Positions 19,501 to 28,600 of a stretch of 39,021 nt of DNA are shown here, piece by piece. A program made the translations under genes and the position numbers. Source of the DNA: Zelonia costaricensis (lineage: Eukaryota > Euglenozoa > Kinetoplastea > Trypanosomatida > Trypanosomatidae); assembly GCA_030849075.1 (NCBI GenBank), contig JASAOO010003307.1, positions 1 through 39,021 of the forward strand, read 5' to 3'. A model generated the notes under the pieces. The model was not told the origin of the DNA. It searched no databases and saw nothing but the letters and a program-made list of their open reading frames with translations. How positions within the stretch are numbered: the first letter of the stretch is position 1; every line of letters starts with the position of its first letter.

Positions 19501-20218
19501 ACGACGAGGCCGTGGTGGTGCGTGCGCGTTGGGGCTGTGCAGCGGCGAAGTACACGCTCCGGTCCAGCTCCCGCACGACGGCGTCGCCGTAGTGCACCTC
19601 GTGCAGCGCCGGCAGTCGTGCCAGCTCTGGCACAAGCCGCTCGGTGACCCCCACATCGAACTCGACCTCCGCCAGGCTGGGCTTGCTGCGGCGCCGCTCG
19701 ATCCGCTCGAGCTGCGCGTGCGTTGGCCCGGGCCGCCCACCCACGGTGGCGGTGGCGGCTTGGTGGACCGCCTTGAAGTGCAGCGCGGAGCCCGGGTCCA
19801 CGATCGTGTCCGGGGACGCGGGTGGTCGCGGACCTGACGCACTTCTCGTCACACTGCCAGACGGGTGGCGGTGCTGCTGTTGCGGGGCGCGTGGCGATGC
19901 GCCGGTAGATGTCGACGCGAGAAGCCGCTCCACCTCATCGATCTCCACCTCCTCGAGCGGCGGAAGCACGACGTTCGTGGCCTCATCGTCGTCGGGCGCC
20001 GTGTCAGCAGGTGCAGGCGCGGCTGCCGCTAAGAGTCCACCGTGCTTGCGGTTTCGTGCAGCCGCAGCCTTGGTGCTGTTGCGGGAGCGCCGTGACCTGC
20101 CGGCGGAGGTGGTGGACGGCGCGGAGGCACCCGTGCTCGCATACCGGGCCGACGCGCGTGCCACGAGACCAGCGCCGGCGCCGCGACGCAGCATTAACAG
20201 CGCGCCCGAAGAAAGCAT
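13592..20218 (-). CDS. Mitochondrial TruD-like pseudouridine synthase-related protein with PDZ-like repeats
   Basis: The gene encodes 2208 residues. The N-terminus (MLSSGALLMLRRGAGAGLVA, then RASARYAS) is Arg-rich without acids, a classic mitochondrial presequence. Residues about 522-800 resemble the TruD/PUS7 family: FHLYLENVSGQNALAHLAALFGI matches the region before motif I, and VWNTMASRRMRHGGRKVLVGDVV (near 779-801) matches the conserved SERIRRYGLKxxxGDLV-type segment. RPLAFDF (about 904) fits a later conserved stretch. The motif I GTKD equivalent reads AVSKMS (about 557), so the catalytic Asp appears absent. CPTCFNRDHDTQEQC (about 1115-1130) resembles a zinc knuckle. Four PDZ-like segments with RWGLxL-type cores lie near 1222, 1522, 1768 and 1922. 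The likely setting is mitochondrial RNA or ribosome biogenesis; a link to the kinetoplastid mitoribosome assembly factor described as a pseudouridine synthase homologue is possible but untested. Coding is near certain. Confidence 0.72.
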   Translation of the reverse strand: MLSSGALLMLRRGAGAGLVARASARYASTGASAPSTTSAGRSRRSRNSTKAAAARNRKHGGLLAAAAPAPADTAPDDDEATNVVLPPLEEVEIDEVERLLASTSTGASPRAPQQQHRHPSGSVTRSASGPRPPASPDTIVDPGSALHFKAVHQAATATVGGRPGPTHAQLERIERRRSKPSLAEVEFDVGVTERLVPELARLPALHEVHYGDAVVRELDRSVYFAAAQPQRARTTTASSSPTPMGKAGAACAPAPGPVLMIRGEPCVEVSLDEDLSESTFAAFDAEAGSAALPNPRRSSGPDGAEDEEDEAVQGAATTAEAVASTAAAAPPPQSSGADPARKNDGHGAEVQRAGHGDAGADRATEDSVGVDDDDGDGDGDGGGDGEAGAVALSFGAERPWFVPASGVVRLHPLPPRDCARLLRFVLHLRQQTAADLSPSMRRALLAAEAETDGGSAACSATATQQQGQASPPPPPPPLSLADVIRYLDTAPPPVLAFTESLPAPSAASRVEHSTASASSSPAFVFHLYLENVSGQNALAHLAALFGIPQRALRAHTAVSKMSCSTVICAVAENRLRREHLLLINTLRHPGFVMRVSDVQEVPAALYATSSASPSTSEPSTSHDLLAEVARWQPLYHAEVLLRRVCSENSSSSSSTSGPARTPTRQQLEHRLRAVQAVGAICFCANREASLARAATDVLHGFFRSAVLNALQRRKAPLPLTRFLRRPNVATAQHAHHVSTDPTVRQVLKVFTQTGGDWHATVAQTPYVWRRRWINALRGLVWNTMASRRMRHGGRKVLVGDVVLKPELRSDVHRRGIMTVKAEHVMVVATPTQAEAACMEDVFLPFLRGRYPEHLFAAQASEHPIMTRTNMLALLRAMHAPQLLLGLSDEMRLLLDVRADTAPTLFRRLLVRPLAFDFTILEDKPPMRSLHFDAARLLTNDRWLSAAAPSPRQPTAPPTAPPHHGAGADRKSGAADARGPRDDDAALSCSHLLAPGEVLERTTLGARLSSGVLAEEFFTVPPADDFVVLGHAHRHLSGELVASAPHSNTADVGDRVYSVYIRAVVEHNLAGLSNLLREYFVLSGIETEGESALQHKVHRLRRELDPETPLLTASVYCPTCFNRDHDTQEQCAEYQYKRHQRSARLDVATSVLQEDSRASAAAHGAAARDASSAALASGAAPALTAAASPESAGGGRTSGSLSAAMVPRRVCMRWRLRRGNEEQRWGVHLTKSLHLVGIEDGRLVREAAVWCAGEGGALRSEDSAVADGRGTHGPAAATRAMAMPADAAAAAPADADGADVCPWPTDWITQGNSGSGNTASTQGSQLEHTALAEFLTSVMGSGGDEASLPERLQRTAVLTLPPTTPTTTAALQLPKVAKAASPLKACKWRLTSVNNTAVTTQRDVAAALLTQAATSREVWLTFEVPLDVVRRGPSPAADDSATVVKGGTGTAAGAEVEWHKAEEPRPQTPAPQSTAALPPPRRHAAEAALQRALCRVDPETQRWARNLPYRLTIVLAKRHREVRAQRSWGLQLDGTDMTLLNFAALAMGFVHGSQAPHDERAEGDEEAEAKAVPSRRGGGAASVVSIAPGDAFGRTEPAASRVWADVTAELLPLLNDAYRVVRLHRTPVRHKAEAAKAMSEFQAAVDAKVAARDAMGGPAAEEEEKFFLTLALERKASSYRLCASAAVPHDATPIAAVAPRPPASLPEGPAPGTAMDAGATSAPAAAEASGVDAPLLAGVATAHCPVRPLTAVQLSRSVVTIAINRLLLTSATRDRWGLRLQPGTRRLKALQHNKHFSFHVFAAKKSQGTRISDTLRGVYAYAADAEGRSPTPTSVSAVTRAHHLFFVEQVNREHVHTHRELRRALHDAAQAQPLAPSSGQRGADQVSTAAVAALPPESVTLKVRQIALLRLSVTVRRGGAGEASALGPVGLQVDKRMHAVSVFAGTAMARALEEAAGPQCSARELIRDRTAPASAQATAAATTTTADASLADGRRSGWNVVADEVARPLVVQLAYAMTGASASPSTTTTTSDGTVHRRTAAREMSAPLRRQWQYDKDEDEDEPLRDAQQRSSAHVAAAAAKPGDAPALVTQALKELAARAAHTQQQFGLCTMADGVHVLQACVLHEFATAQLERVQTREPPASAMPPEEAGKALTELWERLAAVKEAIRWEVTYAAQANRPLRTPADLAAVFAPGVAEETIILQQLIEE

Positions 20219-20488
20219 GATTGGAGCGGTGGGAGAGGAGGAGGGGGTGGGGGGAAGGGATGGGAAGGGGCGGGCGGAGGCTCGGCGAGACTGAGACGAG
20301 GGCGTGGCGCACACGGATCTGATGCGTGGATCCGGTCTACGACGCAGCAGTGCTCGAAGTGACTCTTGTGGAGTCCGTGACGGTGCGGGATGGTGGACGG
20401 GACTACGCGATGCAAGCAGCACGGCAGGAGAGCCTACAAGACGTGCACCAGTTGTGGAGACGACCGGAGGAAGAAGAGGGAGTTCACG

Positions 20489-20529
20489 GGGAGGGGGCGG
20501 GGCGGGGCGGGGCGGGGCGGGGGGGGGGG
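20489..20529. repeat. G-rich GGGGC repeat tract, potential G-quadruplex
   Basis: About five GGGGC-type units run into a stretch of 10 or more G residues on the plus strand. The tract has well over four G-runs of four or more separated by single C residues, which satisfies the usual intramolecular G-quadruplex pattern. It lies about 270 bp upstream of the TruD-like start codon; the transcript would carry the C-rich strand. Confidence 0.8.
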
Positions 20530-20707
20530 CGCACACCTTCACTATAAATGAGGCCTCCGTTAGAGCGTGCGGGCGCAGTGTGCTGGTGTGCGTTTGTGTG
20601 TGACCTGTTCGCCCGCTCGAGGTACGTCCTGTTCAGTGGGTCGCTTCACCGCTCGCTCTCGCCGTCCCTCCACCACCGCCTCCTCCTCGTTGCTTCCCTT
20701 TCTAAAG

Positions 20708-20721
20708 GTGTGTGTGTGTGT

Positions 20722-20760
<39 letters not shown>
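20708..20760. repeat. (GT)n microsatellite
   Basis: One of the longest dinucleotide arrays in the window, about 26 units, interrupted once by an A at 20727. Confidence 0.92.
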
Positions 20761-20762
<2 letters not shown>

Positions 20763-21350
20763 GAGAGCCGAAGGAAAACTAAAAACAGAGCAGCGGCGGC
20801 CCGATCGCCTTTGCGTTGCGCATGGCCAAACGGCTGGTCAGCGTCGAGGACCCGGGCGGAACAGCCTGAAGGAAGAAGAAAGCGTGTGTGTGTGTGCTGC
20901 GGAGGCAGGCTCAACCGCTTCCCCTTCTCTCGCGTGCTCAGGCGCCGAACAAACGCGGGGGCGCGGTGGGGAGGGGGAGGAGCGAAGGCCCGGAGCGCAC
21001 AGACGAGGCGGGTGTGGGTAGCGGCGTTAGTGTGATTAGGACGTAGAAGAGAAGGAGGAAAAGGCAGGAACCTGTGCACGTGTGCTGCCTTGCGTGCGTG
21101 ACGCACACCTGCGTCACCGGGAAAACAAGCCGACGTAATCCGTTTCTAATGGCAGAGGACAGTGACAAGAATGAATGACGGTGATGGGGGCGCGGTGCTC
21201 GGTGTCGCGGCGTGTCGCGCACGGGTCATGCGAGGACGTCGACCAGCGGAAGATGAGGGAGAGAGGGAGACGGAGGCGCCAAGAAGGAGTTTGTGAATCG
21301 GGGCGGAGGCTGTCGTGCAGGCGTGCCGAGAATCGAATTGCGGACATGGA

Positions 21351-21396
21351 CACCTACACCTACACCTACACCTACACACACACACACACACACACA
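21351..21396. repeat. (CACCTA)4 array followed by (CA)n
   Basis: Four copies of the hexamer CACCTA (21351-21374) pass directly into about 11 CA units (21375-21396). It is a compound microsatellite in the U2AF65 3' side spacer. It is not the trypanosomatid telomere unit. Confidence 0.88.
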
Positions 21397-22378
21397 TGCT
21401 CGTGCTCGAACCCCTCAAGTTGAAAGGGAGGGAGAAGCAAGGAAGATGCGCTCACTTGGCGCTCTTCACCCGAGTGCGGGGCCTGCGTGAGGGTCACCGT
21501 TACGAGCTCCCGCCCTGCTGCCTCCCCATGCAGCGCCCAAGGTCAGCGCTGTGAAGCGGAGTGTTTGCCTCCACTGTGCCTTTCCCCCACGGCTTCGTAA
21601 GGCCCATTTGAGCCGGCAACGCGGAGAATCAGCTCGGCAAACACGCGCATCGCACGGTGCCCACACTTTGCTTTGTTTGGCATTTATGCAGTTCCTTGGC
21701 TGTTAGCCGTGCCCCCCCCCCCCACTCCGTCAGGGACATCGGTTTCGCTGGACCACCACCACCGCCACCCCCGCTGCCGCTTCCCTCGCCTCACCACGGC
21801 CGTTCTCCACCTCCCTCACGCTCCACTACCACTCACACGTGCGGGCCGTCAGAGAGACTGACAAGGATAAGGAGGGGAGGGGAAGGAAGAGGGGCTTGAG
21901 TGTAGAGAGCCCTTGCGTCGTAGCACATACCTGAGTGGGACCCTACGCCGATACAGCGCGCCCTCATGACCTCCGCCTCCTCCCTTCCCCCTCGCGTGCT
22001 CTGTGGTCTGCCAACATGCGCTCCGCGGTGACCTCGAGCACAACGTGGTGTGGAACGAGAATGGGGGGGGGGGAGGCAGAGGAGCTGCCGGAGCGCGTCA
22101 CAGGGTCTAACGGGGAGGGGTGAGTGAGGAGTCGCAAACACAAACAGCGACACCCACACGCGCGCGTACTGCGCGACGCTCGTCGCAGCGCTGCTCCACC
22201 TCCCCCACACGCAGGCGCGCCGCATAACACCTGGACCTCGGTACACCTTCGCCTCTCTCTCCCTCGCAGGTTGTCCCAGTACGTTGCATCAACAACAATA
22301 CCCACTCCACACTCAAACACACACAGACACAGCCACACACAGACAGACACAATTCCACCGACTTCTCTCCCAACCATC

Positions 22379-24946
22379 TTAATCGATGTCCTCGGTGTTC
22401 CCCACGGTCTCCGCCGCGGTATCGCCAACTTCGTTGTCGCCGTCGCCGTCCGGCTGCTGCTGGTGCTGTGGCTGTGACTCCGCCAGCGATGCACCGTTAT
22501 CGGCATCAACTTCACTGAGAGCGGTGGCGTCACCGGCCTGTGCCTCTGCGGCCTCCTCCGTGGCCTCCGTGGCCTCCGTGGATGCCGCCTCGGCACCGGC
22601 TGCGCCGGCCTCCTCCGCCGCCGCCTCGGGCTTCTCGACCAGCAGGTCGGGAAAGAGGAAGGACGTGACGACGGTGCGCTCGCCAAACAGTTTGCCCGCG
22701 ATGGCCTGCTGCGCTTCCGCGGCTTCATCGACCGTCTCGTACTCAACAAAGACCCGCCCGTACCCGCCCCACACGGGGTGCGTCTGCCGCGACATGTACG
22801 TGCCAAGCTCCGTCGTGAACCATTTCTTGGCGGTGGCGTACGCGTCCGCGGCGGCCGCCTTCGCATCGGCGTCGTCCTCGTCGTAGTCGATGCCGGGCTT
22901 CGGGGCCGGCGGCGCGCGCGGCGGTGCCTCGCGGCGTGGCACGATCAGCCGCTTCACGCGGCCGTGTCGCTCCACCTCCTCCTCGATGTCCGCGAGGAGT
23001 CGCGAGTACGTTGCATCCAGCTCCAGCTCCTTCTCATCGAACAGGTTCAGCAGCACTAGCACGGGTGTGGCGTAGACGGTGAGCTGCGTGTTGCCGAAGA
23101 GGGGGCGCAGGTGCGGGTACAGGCCGGCGAAGCGGCCTAATGTGTCCGGTAAGGTGAAGGTCATGTCCAACAGCCCCCGCATGAGCTGCAGGGACGCCGC
23201 CTCGGGGTCCTCGGCAGCCACGACGAGCGCCGTGGAGTTGCCGCCGACCCCGGCGCCGCCCACGTCCCCGCCCCCGCCCAACACACCGCCCGGTGACGCC
23301 CCGAGGATGGAGTAGCCGCCACCCGCGCGCCGCTCCTGTACCTGCTTCATGACGTACTTGCCTGACATGAGGTCGTCGTCCTCGACCGTGACGTCGATCT
23401 CCTCGCGCACGAGCAGCGCCTTGAGCCAGTCGTAGAGCGGGAGGGCGACCACCATGTTGCTACCCAGGACTACCCCGTGCATGTCGGCCCGGAAGTCGGT
23501 CGCGTCGCGCAGCTCGGCGAACTCGCCGTACGCGTACCCGTTCTTCACCTCGAACTTCAGCAGCTTGCCGTAGGACTCGTAGACCGGCTTGATCACCTCC
23601 TCCGACATCGACGGCGGGAAGCCGATCAGCACAACCTTGCTCTCGTCCTTGCCGGTCAGCGGGTCTGTGTCACGCGGGCGCCGCACCAGCAGCGGGTACG
23701 TCTGCCCATCCAGCGACGACGTGAAAAGAAAACGGTTCGGGTCGGCAGCACTCTGGCTCACGAGCTCGTCGATCATGTCCGCGAGCCGCACCTCGATGAA
23801 GCTGAAGCTCTTGTACCGGTTGGCGTTCACCGTGACGCTTTTCACCTCGTCGATGGTGCTCAGGTTCGCGTTGGCGGGCACGTGCCGCACCGCCTCCTCC
23901 CCTTCATCCTTGATGAGGCCGGTGGCCTCGGCGAGCTCACGGATCTCCCGTTCTGTCTGCAGCCGCCGCACCTCGGGCAGGAGCAGGCGCAGGTAGTCCT
24001 CCAGCTCCTCGCGCGTCGTGCCGTTGGGGAAGCCGGAGAGGTGGGCACGCCGCTGCTCGCGTGCGCGACGGTCGGCATCCGGCCCAATCTTGGGTGCCTC
24101 GAGCAGCACCAGCGCCCCACCACTGCCGCCGCCCGCGGGCCCCGACGGCGCAGACCCGCCATGCCCACCCCCGTTGGCGGCGTCGCGATCGCCGATCACG
24201 AGGTTCATGAGGCTCTTGGGCACCACCGGCACAAACTCTTCCACGGACGGCAGCACACGCCCCGTCGCCTGCTGCTGCGCGGCTGGCGCCAGCGGCATGC
24301 CTGAGGAGGAGGAGGGCATGGGGGCGTTGAAGTAGGACCCGGGCATCATCGAGGGAGGCGCCTGCTGCTGCTGTTGCTGCAGGAGGAACTGCAGCAGCGC
24401 GTCGGAAGTCATACCGCCACCACCGCCGTTGTTGCTGTTGCCCATATTGCTGTTCATGCCGCTCATGCCATCGTAACCGAACGGCATCCCGCCGCCGCCG
24501 GGCATGTTCGCGAAGCCTGGGTGGCCCGGCGGCGCCCCTCCCATCATGCCCATCATCATCGGGTCGGGGAAGGGAAAGCCCATGCCGGGCTGCATGAAGG
24601 GCTGGAACTGCTGCTGCTGCTGCTGCCACGGCGCGCCGCCATCGCCTCCGTTGCCGCCCTCCAGACGCACATGGCGGCGCGAGTCGCGACGCTCATGCGC
24701 ATCGTCGTCGGAGGCGTCCTCGAACCGCCCGGCACCGCGTCCGCGGGGGGCACGCGCGAAGGGATCGCCGTGGTCAGGGCTGCCGCTGCTGCTGTGCGGG
24801 TCGCGGTCCTCATCGCGGCGGAAGCGCGCGCGGTTGTACCGTCCACCACCACCGCCACCGCCACCCGCGCCGTCGCCCGCTGCTGCCGCGCTGCCGTAGC
24901 GGTCCGCGCGGGCGTCACGGCGATGTCGCTCGTCGCGGTCACTCAT
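22379..24946 (-). CDS. U2AF65: U2AF large subunit (U2AF65) splicing factor
   Basis: The 855-residue protein would bind the polypyrimidine tract upstream of 3' splice acceptors and help recruit U2 snRNP, in trypanosomatids mainly for trans-splicing. The N-terminus is Arg/Asp/Ser-rich (a degenerate RS-like region), followed by a Gly/Met/Gln-rich low-complexity stretch. EFVPVVPKSLMNLVIGD precedes RRM1 (about 295-400, starting RRAHLSGFPNGTTREEL). RRM2 (about 435-510) begins KVVLIGFPPSMSEEVIKP and carries NGYAYGEFAELRDA. The C-terminal UHM (about 625-770) has VLVLLNLFDEKELE, GYGRVFVEYETVDEAAEAQ and AGKLFGERTVVTSF, close to the C-terminal domain of metazoan U2AF65. The human protein is 475 residues; the excess is mainly N-terminal and in linkers. 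The extended frame upstream of 24946 is repeat-derived. Confidence in the family is high because the domain order and the UHM agree. Confidence 0.9.
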   Translation of the reverse strand: MSDRDERHRRDARADRYGSAAAAGDGAGGGGGGGGRYNRARFRRDEDRDPHSSSGSPDHGDPFARAPRGRGAGRFEDASDDDAHERRDSRRHVRLEGGNGGDGGAPWQQQQQQFQPFMQPGMGFPFPDPMMMGMMGGAPPGHPGFANMPGGGGMPFGYDGMSGMNSNMGNSNNGGGGGMTSDALLQFLLQQQQQQAPPSMMPGSYFNAPMPSSSSGMPLAPAAQQQATGRVLPSVEEFVPVVPKSLMNLVIGDRDAANGGGHGGSAPSGPAGGGSGGALVLLEAPKIGPDADRRAREQRRAHLSGFPNGTTREELEDYLRLLLPEVRRLQTEREIRELAEATGLIKDEGEEAVRHVPANANLSTIDEVKSVTVNANRYKSFSFIEVRLADMIDELVSQSAADPNRFLFTSSLDGQTYPLLVRRPRDTDPLTGKDESKVVLIGFPPSMSEEVIKPVYESYGKLLKFEVKNGYAYGEFAELRDATDFRADMHGVVLGSNMVVALPLYDWLKALLVREEIDVTVEDDDLMSGKYVMKQVQERRAGGGYSILGASPGGVLGGGGDVGGAGVGGNSTALVVAAEDPEAASLQLMRGLLDMTFTLPDTLGRFAGLYPHLRPLFGNTQLTVYATPVLVLLNLFDEKELELDATYSRLLADIEEEVERHGRVKRLIVPRREAPPRAPPAPKPGIDYDEDDADAKAAAADAYATAKKWFTTELGTYMSRQTHPVWGGYGRVFVEYETVDEAAEAQQAIAGKLFGERTVVTSFLFPDLLVEKPEAAAEEAGAAGAEAASTEATEATEEAAEAQAGDATALSEVDADNGASLAESQPQHQQQPDGDGDNEVGDTAAETVGNTEDID

Positions 24947-24996
24947 GGGCGCAGGGTTGATGGGGGGAGGGGGACTGGGGGTGTGTGGGTGGGGGG

Positions 24997-25050
24997 CTGG
25001 AGTCGATTGGTGTGGGAGATGTGGGGGGAGGGGAGGGGAGGGGAGGCACA
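24997..25050 (-). promoter_or_regulatory. Polypyrimidine tract and trans-splice acceptor for U2AF65
   Basis: The minus strand carries four CCCCT-type repeats and further pyrimidines ending in GACTCCAG, with the AG at 24998-24997. This gives a 5' UTR of about 50 nt. A second AG at 24976-24975 is possible. The gene encodes the polypyrimidine-tract reader itself. Confidence 0.45.
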
Positions 25051-25083
25051 CGCAGACACACACACGCACGCGCGCAGACGTGC

Positions 25084-25085
<2 letters not shown>

Positions 25086-25113
<28 letters not shown>
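25086..25113. repeat. (GT)n microsatellite
   Basis: About 14 GT units upstream of the U2AF65 polypyrimidine tract. Confidence 0.9.
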
Positions 25114-25114
<1 letters not shown>

Positions 25115-25530
25115 GGTGTGTGACTGCGATAGGGCACGACCCTCGGCAGATGAGAGGGAGCGTGAGGGAGGGGGAACTCAAAACCAAACAAGAAGAGGCA
25201 GAGAACATGACGCGGATGAAGTCGGTGCGGGTGCACGCCCGCATGCCCGCGTCGATGCGTCCTCGCTGCGCTTACTCGACTCGAGGGGATGAGAAGCAAA
25301 GCGGGGTCGAGTGGAGAACGAGGAGAGAAAGAGAGCCTCGCCGGCCCGTCGCTGCCGGCGTCCCACTTCGCCGGTGGGTCTCTTTCTCTCCCTCTCTGCG
25401 CGCAGCATCTACTCAGGATAACGCCCACACCGACACGCAACCGCCACAACTCCCTCCCCCCACGCAATCCCCATGCGTTGCTCTGTGAAGTCGGCGAGGT
25501 TATCAGCTGCTTAACTCGTCTTCATTACTG

Positions 25531-25534
25531 ACAC

Positions 25535-25569
<35 letters not shown>
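25531..25569. repeat. (CA)n microsatellite
   Basis: About 18 CA units with one AAA interruption, in the proximal 3' UTR of the phosphatase gene. Confidence 0.9.
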
Positions 25570-25688
25570 AATCTACGTAGACGTACAGATACACACACGT
25601 ATACCGCGAGGCACGAAGCCCACCCTCGTGTCCCCCGCTACGTCACTGCAAACAACCACAACGGCCACCATCCTGACACCATTTGTCG

Positions 25689-28600
25689 CTAGCTCAGCTG
25701 CAGCTCCGTCGCGAAGGACTGCAGCAGGCACTGCACCGTGCGGATGGGCACCGCGATGCGGCGCTGCTGCTGTACGTGGTGCATGGCGCGCAACAGGAGT
25801 CGACTCGTCACCGACGGCGCGCCGCCGGCGTCATCGCACCCTGCACTGCCGGAGAGGTCGAGGAGCTGCCCACCCGCCCCAGCACCCACCGCCTCCGCCT
25901 CCGCCTCCCTCCGTCCGGCCATCCCCGCCAGCGACGCCGCAACGCCCGCCGTGTGGTCCACCCCGTCCAGCAGCAGCCGCGCCACCTCCACCAGGGTCCC
26001 CGGCGCGGCCCCGGCGCTCTGCTGCCCCGGCAGCGCCATGCCGAGTGCCGCCTCCGTCGTCAGCACCTGCCGGCACTGGTACAGCAGCCACAACAGGAAG
26101 GCCACCAGGATGCCACAGGAGCGGTGCATGCCGGCGGAGCAGTGAACGAGCGTCACCTCCAACGCACCGTCCACGTCCGCCTCACTCGGTCGATCGCCGC
26201 TGCTGCTGCGGCAACGCTCAGCCGACCCTTCTGGACAGGCGCCACACGTGCAGACGGGGGCCGCACCGCCCCACGCACTCAGCAACGCGTCGTGCCGCAG
26301 CTGGACATCGATGCTGCGCGCCAGCGCCGGCGGCCAGGTCAGTGACGGGTGCGGCGGCGGCAGTGCATTTGCTGCTGTTGCCAGCGTAGCAGTGCTCGCC
26401 GTGATGGACATCACGAGCGCCGTATGACCTGGCAGGGTGCAGCCGAGCTGCTGCGCCGGCGCCCCGCCACCCCAGCGCATCGGTGCGTCGAACGCTTGGG
26501 GCGGCGGCGGCGGCGCGGACGACGGGAGGGGCAGCGGGCCGCCCTGCATGAAGGAGAAGAGCGAGGACTGGAAGAAGACAGAGAGGTTGAAGACGTCGGT
26601 GTCCTCTGCCGGCACCACCCACCGCCACAGCAGCCGCCCGCTGAGCGGCAACGTCGTCACGAAGAGCGCCATGGCCGACGCGGCGGCCGCCTGTGCGGCG
26701 GTGACGCGGGTGGAGTTGGGGTTGCCGCTGTCTGCGTACGGGTTGGCCGTACCAGGCATGTACGCGTACGGGTACCACGTGAGCGGCTCCAGCATCGAGC
26801 TGGCCGTGGAGTGTGTCCGCTGTAGTGTTGTCAGTGCCGGGGAGGCCACCCCACCATCGCCGTGGCGCAGGTACCCGTCCAAGAGGTACGCCCGGAACGC
26901 GTCGCTCTCCTCCGTCATGCCAGCCGCAGCGGCGGCTTGCTCGGCGGTCAGGGCCGCAGCGGGGCTCCAAGTCGTGGTCGCCGCGGTGGTGCTGGGCGAT
27001 GCCTCAGCGCGCAGGAGCGGCACGGTAGGCTGCGCCAGGAAGCGCTCCAGACTCGCCAGCAGCGCGCGCTGCGGGGACGACGAGGCCGACGCCGATGATG
27101 CGGCCCGCGGCGCTGACATCGGTGTCACCGCTGTGGAAGAGGCGGCGCTTGCGCTGGACGCGCTCCCCGCAGCGCCTGGCCCGTCGCTGTAGCACTGTAC
27201 CACTCGACTGACCTCCATCAGCTCCATCAGCAGCGGCTGCCACGCGGCGTCCTTGCCACCAATGTACACCTGCGCCGTGCGAAGCGCCTCCACATCATCG
27301 AGCGGTGTCGACGGGGCGAGTGGCGGTGGCGCGTCATGAGGGCCATCGCGCGCTGCGGTCGGGGCAGCAGCGGTGGCCGCAGCCACGGCGGTGTTGTACA
27401 CGTCAGTCACGAGACGTGCCCCGAGGCAGCGAGCGAGCACCTCCTGCTGGAAGAGCGGGTCGGCCCTCAAGGGGGGCGTGGGGCCCTGCAGCGGCGGAGT
27501 TGCGGAAGCTGGTGGCATTGCACACGGCGGCTCGGAGAAGACTGCTTGCATCGAGCGGCGCGCCACCTCGCCCTCGCTGCGCATCACGAAGGCAGTGATC
27601 ATCTGCCGGTAGTCGGCCATGTGATGGCGCACAAAGCTCAGCGCACCGCGCTCCACCTTGCTCAGCACACCGCCCTCGCCATCACCGGCGCGCCCGGTGC
27701 CCGGGCGCATCGTGGGCTCGGTGTAGAGTGGCTCGAGTGTCTGCAGCTCCAGCTGGAAGCTGCCTTCAGGGCACATGAGGCTGTGACACAGACGCGCGTG
27801 CTGCTGCTGCTGCTGCCGCCGCCGACGCTGCTGCGCTTGCAGGCGGACCTGTGCGACGACAACGACGAGAACCGCGCGAAGAAACTTCTGCAGGAAGAAG
27901 TTGACGTCGATCTCGGGCGGTGGCGCTGACGGCGATGGCGTTGGTGCCGTCTGCACCCCTGCAGCCGCCGTGGCGGGTGTGGACCGAACACGCCGCTCTT
28001 CGTCAGCCATCACCTCGACCCCGCTTGTGTGACCATCTTCTTCACCACCTGCCGCTTCACACAACGCGGCCGCACCGGGAGCTGTTGCTGCTGCCGTTGG
28101 TCTCGACACAGCCTCCTCCGTCGCCAGCTCGCTCGCAGACTGCGGCGCATCGCTCGCGGCCGCTGACCCGTGTCGGTGCTCCTCCGACGTCGCCACCGCC
28201 GCGGCCGCGCGTGCGTCCGCCCCCTGCTGCGGCTGCTGGCGCTCTGGGCGAGCGTCCCCGACGTCGCCACCACCACCACCATCGCCGCCAGAACGTACGA
28301 CAGCGCCGTGCCCTGCCTCGGTGGCGGCGGCGGCGGCATTGAAAGTCGTGCGAGCGGGGAAGCGGGTGAGCGCGGCGGCGAAGCGGACGGCGCCGCTGGA
28401 GCCCCCGCCCATCGGTTCGGGGTAGAGCAGCTGCGAGGCCTTCTTCCGGGGGCGGCGGTCGCCGTAGTGCGCCAGGTCCTCACACGACGCCGCCGTGGTC
28501 GTGGTGATGGTGCTGGTGTGCGCGACAGCAGGGGAAGCGGCCACGCCGTCGTCAGCTTCGCTCGCTGCCAGTGCCGTGTCAGCGGAGGACAGCGCTGCCG

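Larger units (their letters stand above)
20219..22378. other. Intergenic spacer between the TruD-like gene and U2AF65
   Basis: About 2.2 kb without a gene. Next to the TruD-like start the minus strand is very pyrimidine-rich (about 20219-20280). Possible acceptor AGs are at 20282-20281 and 20292-20291. It also holds a GGGGC-type G-rich tract (20489-20529), a long (GT)n (20708-20760) and a CACCTA hexamer array plus (CA)n (21351-21396). A low-repeat island from about 21430 to 21710 shows no gene or RNA signature I can name. Confidence 0.6.
24947..25688. other. Intergenic spacer between U2AF65 and the phosphatase gene
   Basis: About 740 bp with the U2AF65 acceptor signals, (GT)n at 25086-25113 and (CA)n at 25531-25569. 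A short palindrome, TCTACGTAGA, follows the latter. No gene is seen. Confidence 0.65.

Noticed and set aside
21280..21345. Possible tRNA B-box-like sequence (ATTCGATTC on the minus strand)
   Set aside because: The flanking bases do not form a T-arm stem and no A box lies at the right distance.
21351..21396. Hexamer array considered as an interstitial telomere tract
   Set aside because: The unit is CACCTA, not CCCTAA/TTAGGG, and it grades into a CA repeat.
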